Notes under the pieces: generated by a model
Told to the model about the DNA's origin: nothing
Seen by the model: only the letters and a program-made list of their open reading frames with translations
The model's database searches: none
Made by a program: the position numbers and the translations under genes
In this document: piece after piece, positions 1-14,547 of the stretch
How positions within the stretch are numbered: the stretch's first letter is position 1
How the letters are laid out: each line of letters begins with the position of its first letter
Source of the DNA: Hermodice carunculata
Taxonomy: Eukaryota; Annelida; Polychaeta; Eunicida; Amphinomidae
Length of the DNA: 64,000 nt
Assembly: GCA_964020975.1 (NCBI GenBank)
Contig: OZ026613.1
Span: forward strand, 118,519,185-118,583,184
Direction: 5' to 3'

Positions 1-1368
1 CACTCGTTTCTGATAAGCAATCTAGGATTCACCAAAGATCAAGCTTCCAATTGCCATTTCACTCTCTTAAAAACATGCCCGGCAAACTGCATGACTTCCA
101 GACCTTATCAATAGTAATATCTCTGCTGAATACATGCTACTCAAACCAAGCCAAGACCCATCTCTTGTGTTCCAGCTGAGTACGAATTCAGGATAAATGA
201 TTGTTCTAATGCTCTTACTTCAATTACTTGTCGCGTATGGTAGGGGATCAGAGAAGTAATAGCACATCCTATGTGCTTCCTTTTTCATTTCTCCTTCTTG
301 GAATCATTCTCACGTTGAATTCGACTGGCTTAAAGGACTTAAATTCCATATAAAATGATGTTTCATCTTTGAATAATTAGTTATATTGTAACCACATCTA
401 TGGTTTTAATACGAACTGTTACAAAGTGAATATAATCTCAGGTCGGCCATTCTGATAACAGCTAGTGATGCATTAAAGATGGCATGGCCAGCACTTATTT
501 TATACTGCAACAGACGCACAGCCGTTTTGTATGCACTTGATGTATTAAATCGAAATAAAATGAATCTAAATCTGAATCTGAGCCAAGCAGACAAGTTCCA
601 ATGGCACATAAAAGGTGAAATCTGTATTACTACAGGTATCTTATTCTGGCTCTGTCTACTGTATATATGAATAAAGAAAGAGTTAATCAAATTACAAGCA
701 TCCATAGCGGACACAGAAAGAAACATTTGGCTTTACCACAGTCACATAGAACTAAGAAAAAAGAACCACGGATGATGGTGCAACCGATCGATCTCAGTAC
801 ACCCGACTGCCAATACAGTAATGCTTTTGTGCTACTATGTTTAAGGCATGTTACACAATGCGATGTACATGCACGAAGGTGCACGTATATTCCAAGTTAC
901 ATCAAGCAGGTTTGACCTCACATAGCTTGTGTATTTGCCAGGAATGAAGAAGATGATACTGTGACAAATTTGCAATTGACACGCACAACAATTGCATGAT
1001 TAATTTATCACATTGTGGTAGCGGTTGTGCACTCAGAAACTGGACATATTGTCCCTGCAGAGCGTGGTGATGTATCTGTGATAATATAGCAACATTGTCT
1101 TCTTACAGTCCATTGATAATGTAGCTCTGTAATCATACTCGCACGGCACCTTTTGGGTCGTCACGGGGTGTCTATGCATGGAGAGTGCAATGCTGTATCC
1201 ATGCTGATATTGCAACACTTGTGTGGTTACAAAGTATTCATTTCCAGCGTAGTATTGCATCTATTCTAAAAGAGGTATTCGAGTCACATGTTAACTCCCC
1301 ATGTCAGTGGTGGAGACACAATACTCATGTCTCCAAGTTGCTGTACCTAGCGGGATTTGGTCAGGATT

Positions 1369-1382
1369 GGGGGGGGGGGGGG
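1369..1382 (+). repeat. G14 homopolymer
   Basis: Fourteen consecutive G. It is long enough to be length-polymorphic and to form G-rich secondary structure, and it is a likely site of sequencing-length error. Confidence 0.95.
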
Positions 1383-1740
1383 CATTCTCGTTCTGCACCT
1401 ATCCTATACAGGTGGGCTGCTATTTATTCTATAATGATGGGTTCAGCAGTTGTACGACCAATTTCTCATATTAGGTATGACTTGGCCAGGGACGAAACAA
1501 TTAAGGAACATGTAACAATCTTAGGAAGCAGCCACGAGAGTTTGTACACAAAGCAACTCGCAATATCATAGGAGATGAAGCTCCATTAAGGGTGTGTCTG
1601 ACACTTATTATTCCATATCAACAGCCCTTACCACAAAATAATACAAGGAACTAACTTGATCTAAAAAAGAAAAGGGTTGGTGAAACAGATTCATAATAAA
1701 TAATTGTTAGACATAATTAACAGCCACATGATGTTGTAAA

Positions 1741-1755
1741 CCCCCCCCCCCCCCC
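1741..1755 (+). repeat. C15 homopolymer
   Basis: Fifteen consecutive C, 360 bp after the G14 tract. The two tracts are complementary in sequence, but nothing around them is shared. Confidence 0.95.
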
Positions 1756-3179
1756 GATATTTATACATGTTTACAAACTATGACCAGGTTACAGAAGTGA
1801 AGAAGAACGAATAATGGTTTATACCTTTGATACTTGAATCAACATTGACACAGGGTTGATTGGAATTTAGGCAAAGACAGGATCTTAGAACTCTGTATCA
1901 TGAACGAAAATGTAAACTTAAATTTAAATGCAATCCTAAGTACTAAAAGCAAACAGATCAATAGGTCGACTCTGTCCGTATGGAGGTTCAGGTACACTTA
2001 TGCATAATCACAACCACAACACATTCATACCTTTTTCATATATATGAAAAAACGCCCTGCAAAATCGCCCGCATCGAAAACTTATATTGGCAAAAGAGAG
2101 TCTGACTTTTGGATATCCTTGTTTGAAAGTAAGACACATTTTATAAAATTCATTTATTTCGGGTCCACGGGTCCGGATGCAAGTTCAAAATTAAAACATT
2201 TTGCTGGTAACATCAAACTCTCTCAACTGTCCGAAAGACAACTAAGCTAAAATATTTACCATTTACATAGATATTAAGACATCACCACATTAAGGGTGAT
2301 ACCATTTTTTGTGGTGGAAAAACCACAAATAAATTTAGGTCAGCGACCTCTCACGAGAAAAAAAGCAACTCACTGTCCAGCCGTGAAAAACATACTTATT
2401 CGATTTGAGTTGGATATTTACAGAACTCGAATTTCTGATTTTGTCTTTTTGGTGCATGATACACTTGGAACAAGTCGTACTGTGTATAACATTTTCAAAC
2501 CTTTCCGACTGAAGTGTGGGGTAATTGAAGACGGTCATTGCTGAATAAAAGCATTTTATGACAGCGTGTTGAGCCTAGTCTATGTATAGTGTGTCACGAA
2601 GGAGGATGTGATGATCTGAAATGTCTGTGCAGCCTCAACATTTTGCAAGCAAAGGTAGATATTTATAGTAAGTTTGTTACATTGAAAGCAGACATTTTAC
2701 AAGCAGCGGGCGGCAGGTAGTCTGAAAGTGTCACATATTTGTATGGCTTCTGTAACTATCTGCTGCAAGTGAAAATGGAAATGCGTGTTTCACATGTCAG
2801 TGTTTTGTACCTTTAGCTATGTAAGGCCAAACATAGACCGCACTTCAGGAGTAACAAATAAAGAGGCGTAGCATTTGGGCAGTCAGTCCTCGTTTCCAAC
2901 AAATGGACCTACAGAATTATGAAGCGGGACAACAGCACTGCTGCCACTATCGCTGCTGACGTCACCAGTGACCTACCGTCATCATTAAATGCTAGTGACC
3001 TATCGCACAGTGTCAATAAAATGCTTATCTAGCGATGGGGTTTGTCAAATGCAACGCCCCCAACAGCTTGCGCTTGCTTCTAAGAATAAATTAAGTACAC
3101 AACAAAGAAGGAATATTAAAAACAAAAATTGCGGGAGTCCCCAATAGAGCCTGATTCAAGACTATAGCAGAGCAAATTG

Positions 3180-6142
<2,963 letters not shown>

Positions 6143-6534
6143 CCATTAATTTATATGGAAAACTTCCACTTTACAGCGGGAGCACCAACGGAACGGGGGA
6201 AATTCCATGATGGGTTAAAAATATATACAAATAATCAGGCATCCTTAATTATCAATCAAATAATCTTCGTATGTTAAAATAAATATAGTATCTATAAGTA
6301 ATAATTTATGTTCTTCGCACCAAAACTAGAGATAAACCACTCATTGGGACAATTTGTAGAAGCGTAAGGACATGAACATTATGCATGTTTCATATACAAT
6401 GCAGAACATATAGCTTCCAGCGTCGTTATTAAGAAAAAACAGGTACCGTATCACTACAGTATGAATGTACAAGTCACTTACAAAATTTTCAATTCATCAC
6501 CATTACATACACCTGGAGATGTGGGTTTGTACAT

Positions 6535-6559
6535 GGAGGCGGGGGTGGGGGTGGGGGGT
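6535..6559 (+). other. G-quadruplex candidate
   Basis: Runs of G2, G2, G5, G5 and G6 are separated by one to two bases, which fits a quadruplex motif. It lies inside the presumed 3' UTR of the minus-strand LINE, where it would be C-rich in the transcript. Confidence 0.6.
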
Positions 6560-7843
6560 GCAAAACCCCGTAGACATAACAAGTACGCCGCAGCTTACCA
6601 CGGCTCTGCCGGTTTGACTCCATCGGTAAGTTAAAGTCGTCAAGAGTTCACCATCATGTGTTATTTGTGCCGTTATCGAACTTCCCTACAAAATCATATA
6701 CAGTATATACATTGGAGGAGGTCTATTTACAAGAGGTATAGGAAGAACGATCATATAATCTGTCATTCCGAAAAGTCATTAAGTGACTGTCTCCTGTAAT
6801 GCCAAGCCTCAACCAAATATTCTTTACATGTTTCGTCAAATAATTCACCAAGGTCCTGTCCAAGATCATATGCATGCTCGCCAAGAAACCAACTTAACTA
6901 ATTTTTCAGCAGGGAGGTGGAAAAACGCTCCCATGCATGTTTACAATTCTCATTCAGAGAGTTGATTTTCAATTTTCTATATGTCTGTAACCTGATATCA
7001 TTTAGTGCTGGACAGACAAATAGAAAATGTGCTAAATCTTCTCTACTATCTTTTCATAAAGGACATCTTCCGTCTGATAAACCCCATCTTTCCAGATCCT
7101 CCCCTACACCCATCACCCAGTGCGGGCCAAACATTTTTTACCATGCACCGGCAACATTATTTACATTAAACAGACAACTTTCACTGAAAGAGGACCGTTT
7201 AAATATTTGATAACATCTGAAAGACTTTTTCACGTCTATTTCCTGGGAAAAGGCCAATTTATATGCTTGCGATGAGCACATCAACCATTCGGTATTCCTT
7301 GATTACAGGGCACGATCTAGCTATGTTTTTATTTAGACGTTCTTAATTTCGTCAACATATGGCCAAATCATTGCAGGTTTGTCATCATTTCCTTGTAAAA
7401 GAATGTCAATAATTTGCTCAGATAGCTGTGTGTCTGGCATCTTAAAATTCACTCGGTGGAAGTATCTAATCCTAATACGATCCAGAATCACTTTTAGGAG
7501 GAGCCATCTAGTTCACCAAGGGTAGCCACTGCCGCAGGTGAAGAGTTGACCAGAAGTATTGCTTTCGCTATAGTGTATTGAATGGGCTTCAGGGAGCCCT
7601 CAGACTCTTTAGTATTGCATAACCACACTGCACCGCCATGAGTGAGTTACGGAAGAATAATACTTTTCTTTTCCATATGCTATTTCCGAAGCAAATACGG
7701 TTAACACTGTTATGAGAGGACAGTGTACTGCATAAGTATCCTCGTAAACGAGAACCTTTTGGCGCTACTATATCTTTCATGTGTGTCGTGTCTGTTAGAG
7801 GATTTGAGATCAAAATGCCCAAATATTTATACGATTTGAATTA

Positions 7844-7845
<2 letters not shown>

Positions 7846-7906
<61 letters not shown>
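7846..7906. repeat. (AT)n microsatellite inside LINE relic
   Basis: About 60 bp of AT dinucleotide interrupts the reverse transcriptase relic. The coding sequence resumes on both sides, so the tract arose or expanded within the element after insertion. Confidence 0.9.
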
Positions 7907-7907
<1 letters not shown>

Positions 7908-8128
7908 AAGTTTCCATTTTTGAAAAACCTACACGCTTACCCACCACCATGTCTTTAGATTTGTTGGCATTAAACGTCATTCCCCATTTTTCTACAAAAA
8001 TATGATCAATATTTAACATACAAATTAATTGGTCTTCACACACCGTCTGCAGTTACTACAATATCGTCAGCATATAAAAGGCACAGGACATGTCTGTCCC
8101 CACAGGGCACCCACAGATATTTTATTCA

Positions 8129-8138
8129 AACATATCAA

Positions 8139-8208
<70 letters not shown>

Positions 8209-8218
8209 TTGATATGTT
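8129..8218. repeat. Perfect 90-bp palindrome around (AT)n
   Basis: A 66-bp (AT)n core is flanked by AACATATCAACC on the left and its exact reverse complement GGTTGATATGTT on the right, giving a 90-bp perfect palindrome. It marks the 5' truncation point of the LINE relic on its left. Fill-in repair of a hairpin, or slippage expansion at a small foldback, could create it. Confidence 0.9.
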
Positions 8219-8948
8219 ACACATTACCGATCCCGAAACGGGCTCCTTTCGGGTTCGGTATATCGAATAACCCATGTGCGAGTTAACAAGAACAATGGTT
8301 CAATTGGCCTGTCAATAACCGAATGCGCAAGTCACGCCCCAGTTGTCTTGCCTGATGTCCTGCAAGGGTTTAGGTATTTTACAAAGAAATACACCAGGAA
8401 GATGTACATTTTCCCTAAAAAATGCCCACATATAACAGGGATACATTTTGTATGAAAAATGTTGAAAAGAAAGGTTTTCATTCACACTTTGTGTTTTTCA
8501 TACTTTAATTCTGAAATGCTCAGTCAATGGTGCAATTTATATTTGATTCAAATTTATCAACGTTTGCCAGACTTTCTATTGCTCTAAGCATTCCCGCATG
8601 CATTTTACGCACATGAACTATTCAAACATGCAAAAGTTCGAAAAGGGATTGTAGCTGTTACCTGTTTGCATTGGGCCATCACTATTGTGAATGTGAGTAA
8701 GGCGATAAATGCAAGCCATGTGACACACTTACTTGCAAAGTATCGTTTGTTGCATTGCATAAAGTGTATAAAAGTAACCTCAGTGACTTTTTTTTAACTG
8801 TTTTGCCAACATTGACAGTGATAACCGAACCTGAACGCTAAACGACTGTAAAAGCCAAACCCGAGCCGGTATTCAATCCTGAAACCCGGTAAGCTAGAGT
8901 TCGGTTGTTCGGGTTCGGTCAGGCTTTAAAATATATACATGTACATAT
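8219..8948. other. Non-coding stretch
   Basis: AT-rich unique-looking DNA. I see no gene, repeat unit or recognisable element. Confidence 0.6.
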
Positions 8949-8949
8949 A

Positions 8950-9045
<96 letters not shown>

Positions 9046-9113
9046 TATGTATGTATGATATATATATATATCATACATACATGTATGTATATATATATGT
9101 ATGTATATGTATA

Positions 9114-9193
<80 letters not shown>
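8949..9193. repeat. Compound (AT)n microsatellite with internal palindrome
   Basis: Two (AT)n blocks are separated by a TATG-containing centre. Positions 9048-9081 form a perfect 34-bp palindrome built from TGTATGTATGATA and its complement, so the locus can fold at several registers. Open frames rich in Ile-Tyr across it are artefacts of the dinucleotide. Confidence 0.95.
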
Positions 9194-9197
<4 letters not shown>

Positions 9198-10681
9198 ACC
9201 ATCCTTTTGTTTCATTGGAAAATGTAAAAAAGAAAATAATAAAAAAATAAAAAACGTTTACAGTTGGAGGCATATCCGAAAATAAACATGAGAAGAAACT
9301 CTGATCCAAATGATTAATGCCTCCATGCACATGAAATGGTGGGAATATCATGTGACAGGAAGATGTCTTGGAGATATGGGCTTAACAATCTCAAGAGAAG
9401 TTGCAACGGCACGGAACAAACTAAGTATAAACGTGGGACAGGGCTAACATATGTTTGAAATCAGTTGTCTGGTACAAAACAAACATACCATGTATTTTAG
9501 TTTTCAATTTATCAGGCTGGACTGCTCTTGTGTTTTGTAACCTGTAAATTCTTGGCCATCTAAATTTTACTTCCAGAAATACTGGCAGACTGTTTAAATT
9601 TTGATTAGTGCTGTGATACATAAATATTTGTCAACTTTATATTATCATGGATAGGAAAATGGGTATTATTAATTTACCCAGCCCATTTTGCCGTATTTGC
9701 GTAAGGATTAGGTCACCAAAGAAATTCTTTTGCATCCAAATTCAAACCAGCAGTGCAAGTTAGTGCTCAATAGTGTATGCATTGACAAACATTCCTTACA
9801 TTAATGATCGTGGGATATGCACAGACGGTACACACGGTAGTCCGGTAGTGGTATGACGTTATCAACGATGTACAATGTATTGTATGACACTTAAAACTCC
9901 CAGGGATACGTGTTCATAGTCTTCTTTCCAGGAACAAGGTCTTTTACCTCGTGCCTAGTAACCAATCTTGCATTCGCAGCTGTGTATTTCTATCCATTTG
10001 AACACTTGAACTTATGCGCAGATCCACCCTAACAATCCGAAACTCCTGTATGGACAAGTTATAGATATCTAACATTTTGCAGATCTTAAGACCTAGATGA
10101 TATGTGGACTTAGAAGCGAAACCAGCACATCGCAGGAAAATGAGAAAACGTTTTGTATCGCTAAACCTGATAAAACTTATGGCTATCATTTGGAAAAAAT
10201 TAATACATGGTAATATTGCGAATCCTATCAAAGTATCAGACTCGCTGGATAATTCCAGAACTATTTATGATCCAAACGGAGCCTGTAAAGTGATGGAAGG
10301 TGGGGCGGGGTATGAGTGCTCGCCCTGGAAGGTCATGTACTGCTGTCAACCCTTCAAGTACCACGTTTGCAGTGAGTCAACAGCTTTCCTGGCGCGTTTT
10401 GGGCACAATATACGTATAGCGAGGAAGTCTGTTAAGCTGGGCAATTCTTGCGGTCTGTGCAACTGTAAGCACGCTAGTACTTCAGTTAAAGCTCGGTTTA
10501 CAATCTGGTACAGATATATTTCTATTCCGAGCGCTTTGACTTTTGTCCAAATTGACAATGGTGGAAAAGTTAACGACAAATTGGAATACGGAGTGCACGA
10601 GTTCATACAAGGAATTACGAAAACGTCAATGACGTCAATATAAAAAGTATGGACACATCTTTTAACATGGATTGTGAAGGA
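9194..10681. other. Non-coding stretch with one 179-codon open frame of unknown meaning
   Basis: A plus-strand open frame covers 10104-10643, starting at a GTG, and is partly overlapped by an equally open minus-strand frame at 10346-10714. The plus product has several cysteines (around residues 79-121) but no motif that I recognise, and no clear splice sites flank it. Openness on both strands argues for chance. I do not call a gene. Confidence 0.5.
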
Positions 10682-10899
10682 AGTCAAGCATTGACGTATC
10701 ATGTCACTCTTCATGGCACAGATGTTGGCGTATACCTCCTACCTTGTATGTGGTGGAGGAAACCAAAGAACTCGGAGAAAACCACCGTACACTGTTCAAG
10801 TGGTAGGAACTTTCTCCACATGCTTCCCAGGGCGAGAATCGAACACGGGTCGCAGAGGTAAAAGGCGAGCGTCTTACCGCTCAGCCAATCGTGCACCCA
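10682..10899 (-). mobile_element. tRNA-derived SINE
   Basis: The minus strand begins with a tRNA-like head at about 10897. An A-box-like TGGCTGAGCGGT is followed about 40 bases later by a B box GTTCGATTC (10836-10844), the internal RNA polymerase III promoter layout. After the head comes a body with two similar purine/pyrimidine blocks, read on the minus strand as GGTTTTCTCC and GGTTTCCTCC (about 10755-10783). That is a motif pair I associate with a SINE core shared widely among animals (Nin-DC/Meta type); the family name is my recollection, not a match. The 3' end is not sharply defined. The cloverleaf is not intact enough for a functional tRNA gene. Confidence 0.8.
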
Positions 10900-11734
10900 A
10901 TATACATTTTACGAGAGTTGAAATTGCAATTTGCAAACCAAAAAATGATTAATTTGCGGCATTGACAATATTCATTATGAATTAATCACATACGATGGTC
11001 CAGTTGTAATAATAGTGCTGGTTGGCCTGAATATTTAATTGCTACAAATTGCCAGGATGTTTCCAGGATTAATGGTTTTAGAGCTTGTTAAAAGCCGCAG
11101 CATAAAGAGGGAAGGGAAGAATGTCTCGCCAACCATCGGTGAATAACTGTCTTGTAACGTATGTAGATTGGTCATATCTGGAAATAAGTGACAACGGGAT
11201 TCTTGCAGAACCGAGAGGAGCATATCACAAAAGTGTTTACTGAAGCCCAGTATTTATCTGTGAAAGGTCTGTGTACTTTACAAACCATCAGACAGTTTTT
11301 TTTTTCAAAAGGAGGGTAATACTGTCACAATTTATTTCTTGACGTTTGGAACGGGAAAATTCAAAGGAAAGTACAGGTGCTCATAAGGAAGCTGTACAGT
11401 AAGGTAGAGAACAAAAGTATTTTTGAACGTTTTGTAAGTTCCTGTATGACGTTATCCAAAATGCTTGCAGGGAAGCATATTTTTTTTCATATTTGATCAA
11501 ATCTTTTTGTATCTTGGAGCTGTCAATGTCGCCTGCTTCTTTCTTCAACCGTATTAATTAAGGCTACGTGCCCAGAGTGGGCCAAAGAAAATTCGTTAAG
11601 GATTAATTGTATTCAAACAACGAATTGTATTTGTGTCCTTTCACCAAGTACCACATCCTTGTCTTCAGTAATATACCCCGTAGTCCAAACTCTCTACACT
11701 TCATTAGCTGCCCTGCAGTGACACCTTATTCAAG
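10900..11734. other. Non-coding stretch
   Basis: No gene or repeat family is recognised. A T-rich patch occurs near 11297. Confidence 0.6.
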
Positions 11735-11890
11735 CTGTGTCATTGTCTAATCTATATACATATAGAAGTACCTTTGTCACGGTCTTCTGGAATGTTGACA
11801 TAGGCTGTATTAGCCCAAATTAATCGAAGGTTTCAGCGGGTAACTACGCATAACATGTTTTGGAGCCTGTGCCCGTACATGTCTCTCTGA
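11735..11890 (-). repeat. Dispersed repeat, copy A (second copy at 25.4 kb)
   Basis: Read on the plus strand, this matches the reverse complement of about 25385-25560. The shared landmarks are GACATAGGCTGTATTAG, CAGCGGGTAACTAC and an AACATGTTxxGGAGC block, in the same order and with similar spacing. The pairing shows a dispersed repeat family with diverged copies. The tRNA-like B box seen beside copy B is not preserved here. Confidence 0.7.
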
Positions 11891-12413
11891 GAAGCGGCTC
11901 CTTGTCTAAGCTAAATATTCAGCAGAGACAACCTACATAATAATGAAAAAAATATATGAGCGCGTAATGCACTAGCAAAGTAAGTGAAATTTTGCTTATA
12001 AATGCAGAGCTTCAGGATGAATAAAGAATACCTGTCAAAACAAACATAATTACTAAATTTTGCGTAATACAAGTTCAGAGCCGAGGAATTTGACTTAGCC
12101 AGGAACCAGTACGTACCCTTTCTACCTGGATGGATTACCTTAGTTAAACTACATGCCAGTGTATAACTGAAGAAGAAACAAACTGGGACCTTAGATTCTG
12201 TCCTAGTTATTATCAAATAAATAGTTACGGCTAGACCCCCTGTACTAACTAGTACTGCAATAATGGACAGCCTGCACCAGAAATGTAAATCAAACCCCAT
12301 GATGACACCTTCTCCCCACAAAGTCTCCAAACAATAAAGCTCTATTTCGCTCCCGGCCTGGGTTAAAGTTTCAACATGCCCACAATGGCACATTATGCTG
12401 AGGTACCAGTCCA
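11891..12413. other. Non-coding stretch with a 167-codon minus-strand open frame
   Basis: A minus-strand open frame (11911-12414) would encode one hydrophobic segment near residues 48-70, but it shows no family motif, no splice context and no neighbours that support it. I regard it as probably a chance frame at the edge of the minisatellite. Confidence 0.4.
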
Positions 12414-12925
12414 AGTGATGAGTAACACATTATTCTACCTGGGCAAATCGTCCTTGCAGTAACTGACACAATATTTGAGCTGTGTTACCAATTCATGTAA
12501 TGGATGTCATATCATTCTAGTCGTGCGTACCATTCATGCCCTGAGTGACACATTATACAACATCTTTTACCGATTAAAATAATTGCAAGTTATTGTAGCT
12601 GTGCCTCTGATTTATGGAGTCAGTGACACCTGATTCAAGCGGTGCTACCAGTGTATGCATTAGGTGGCACTTTACTCAAACCGTACTACTAGTTCATGCA
12701 GTAACCAGCACATTATCCCTGCTGTGCTGCCAGTTTATGAGGCAGTGACACCTTTTTCAAGTTGTGTTTCTAGTTTATGCAATGAGTGGCAAATTGTCTT
12801 AGCTGTGCTGCCATTTCATGCAATGTGTGGCACATTATTCAAGCTGTGCTACCATTTTATGCAACGGCTGAGACATCATTCAAGCTATGCTATCATTTCA
12901 TGTAATTTGTACAAGCTTAATTAGA
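12414..12925 (+). repeat. Diverged minisatellite, about 41-bp unit
   Basis: About twelve degenerate copies of a unit built around GTGGCACATTATTCAAGCTG followed by TGCTACCA and TTTATGCA. A similar fragment lies at 11702-11745. Copies differ substantially, so the array is old. Confidence 0.8.
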
Positions 12926-13174
12926 CCATGCCACCAGTTCCTCAGCAGCATATCAATTAAACTTTCCCTTTCATTCCTGACACACAAGACGGTTTTGATA
13001 GGATATTTACTTTTCATTGTTTGCATCAATACATTGAGTTCATGAACCTTGACATGTATTTGATTCCAAATCTGCCCTTGGTGTCAACAAATCGTGAAAA
13101 CAAAAAATTATTTTACCAACATACTCTGGGTATCTCATCGCTTTCAATAAGCACACATCCCTGTATCCCTGTAG

Positions 13175-13365
13175 CGTCTAGGAAACACTAACCACCATAG
13201 CTACTGTAAGCACCTTTTACTCCTATGTTTACTACTAAGCATTAACCACTGTACCTACTACTGAACACTATGTCTTATAGTTGGTATTAAACACTTACCA
13301 CTATAGCTTTTATTAAGCACCAACACTATAGCTATTACTAAACACTAACCATTATAACTGTAGGT
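13175..13365 (+). repeat. Short diverged tandem repeats
   Basis: Repeated variants of ACTAACCACTATAGCTACT with TAAGCA spacers, roughly 28 bp apart, in about six irregular copies. Confidence 0.6.
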
Positions 13366-13700
13366 AAATGATGTAGAAACCAACAAAAACAATAGCTAGT
13401 ACATAACAGCTTTCTCGCCATTTGTCTTTTCGTCTGAAAATCCTAACGATTTTAAGGATAGTGTCTACTTGCAAAAATGGAACAAACAAAATATGCACAC
13501 ACCTAAAAAACGGGACTTACATAAACTTAACAATATCCCCTAGCATAATGTTATCTGATGTACTTTAACCCTGATGGTGTGACTGGATGTGGGGTATGCT
13601 GAGGTGCAGCACGCAACTGGCTGTCGTGAAAAGAGCAGACTGTTTTAAAGCAACCAGTGTGACTCCACTTTAAACGATCTTTAGAACATCCTTGGGTGAA

Positions 13701-13953
13701 AGCCTGGGCGACGTCCCCATAAGTTCACAGCTCATTAATGCCAGCCTGGGCGACCTTCCCATATGTTCACAGCGCATTAATGCTAGCCTGGGCGACTTCA
13801 CCATACGTTCACAGCACATTAATGCTAGCCTGGGCGACGTCCCCATCCGTTCACAGCTCATTAATGCTAGCCTGGCCGACCTTCCCATATGTTCACAGCG
13901 CATTAATGCTAGCCTGGGCGACTTCACCATACGTTCACAGCTTATTAATGCTT
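13701..13953 (+). repeat. 42-bp minisatellite with a 126-bp higher-order repeat
   Basis: Six head-to-tail 42-bp units begin AGCCTGGGCGAC and end TTAATGCT (starts at 13701, 13743, 13785, 13827, 13869 and 13911). Units 1-3 resemble units 4-6 respectively, so a 126-bp trimer was duplicated. Because 42 is a multiple of three, frames stay open on both strands (plus 13692-14123, minus 13670-14206). This explains the long repetitive open frames without requiring a gene. Confidence 0.95.
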
Positions 13954-14151
13954 TCTTTGCCCTGATAAGCAAATTACACGAAATAACCTGCAGGGAAGGT
14001 ACTCTTGCTGCCTCTTCTACGTCCAAGGTTTCACACAGAGTCAAAGTCCCCCCCCCCCACAGGGCATGCGCATTGTACCCAGCATTTGAGTCACTTCTAT
14101 TCGTACCATTATGGAAGCAGTAACCGTTAGTACTAGATAAATTACGAAGGA

Positions 14152-14547
14152 ATGAGTGTTGCCCACAGTCTGTATATTCCACCCAATAAAAGACAGGGCA
14201 AACCAAGCCCTATTTCGGCAAAGTTCTTAAGAAAAGATGATAAAGCGAGATGCTGTGCTATACATGTTGTATCTAAGGATGGCACCAAGGATCCCCAGAC
14301 GATCTGTTTACACTTGGCTGGGACAGAGACCAGATCAAAATTGCCAAGTACTATTCGACATTTGACTAGGGCAGACATTGACACGATCTGTTTACACTTG
14401 GCTGGGACAGAGACCAGATCAAAATTGCCAAGTACTATTCGACATTTGACTAGGGCAGACATTGACATGGAGAAGAAACCCATGATCATGAATATTCAGG
14501 TGTACCTCAGGATCATAATTATGCAAGATTTCCTGACAAAACTTTAA
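14152..14547 (+). CDS. Unassigned open frame, 131 codons, just upstream of LINE endonuclease
   Basis: The frame opens with ATG at 14152 and ends about where the endonuclease-like sequence of the following LINE begins. The product is basic near its start (proline and lysine rich) and contains a 28-residue segment present twice because of an exact 84-bp tandem duplication. I see no zinc knuckle or RNA-recognition motif. Position and strand make an upstream LINE ORF (ORF1) remnant possible, but nothing in the sequence proves it. Chance openness remains likely. Confidence 0.3.
   Translation: MSVAHSLYIPPNKRQGKPSPISAKFLRKDDKARCCAIHVVSKDGTKDPQTICLHLAGTETRSKLPSTIRHLTRADIDTICLHLAGTETRSKLPSTIRHLTRADIDMEKKPMIMNIQVYLRIIIMQDFLTKL
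14299..14466 (+). repeat. Exact 84-bp tandem duplication
   Basis: Copy 1 spans 14299-14382 and copy 2 spans 14383-14466, identical base for base. The length is 28 codons, so the surrounding frame is kept. Perfect identity means a very recent duplication or an assembly artefact. Confidence 0.95.

Larger units (their letters stand above)
6147..8128 (-). mobile_element. LINE relic: reverse transcriptase C-terminal half plus 3' UTR
   Basis: Minus-strand translation shows the end of a non-LTR retrotransposon reverse transcriptase. The catalytic YADD box is at 8063-8074, followed by a thumb-like segment (WGMTFNANKSK, about 7950-8000) and a YLGILIS-type segment (about 7800). A GELG motif lies near 7515 and a terminal cysteine/histidine knuckle (HFLFVCPAL, about 7030) closes the protein. 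The element is 5' truncated just upstream of YADD, where the 90-bp palindrome begins. Several frameshifts and stops interrupt the frame, and an (AT)n tract at 7846-7906 sits between the palm and thumb. The 3' UTR appears to run to about 6147 and ends at the (TAG)n tail. The GELG and C-terminal knuckle layout resembles the LINE at 14.5-17.1 kb, so the two may be the same clade. The clade itself was not assigned. Confidence 0.75.

Noticed and set aside
8919-9351. Long Ile-Tyr repeat open frames
   Set aside because: They are translations of (AT)n dinucleotide and carry no gene information. The same applies at 3.2, 7.8, 8.1, 30.3, 38.5 and 51.7 kb.
10104-10643. 179-codon protein gene
   Set aside because: It begins at GTG, the opposite strand is equally open, and no domain is recognised.
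10836-10897. tRNA gene
   Set aside because: The head has A and B boxes but no clean cloverleaf, and continues into a SINE body.
11911-12414. 167-codon membrane-like protein
   Set aside because: One hydrophobic segment only, no homologous motif and no splice or promoter support. Likely chance.
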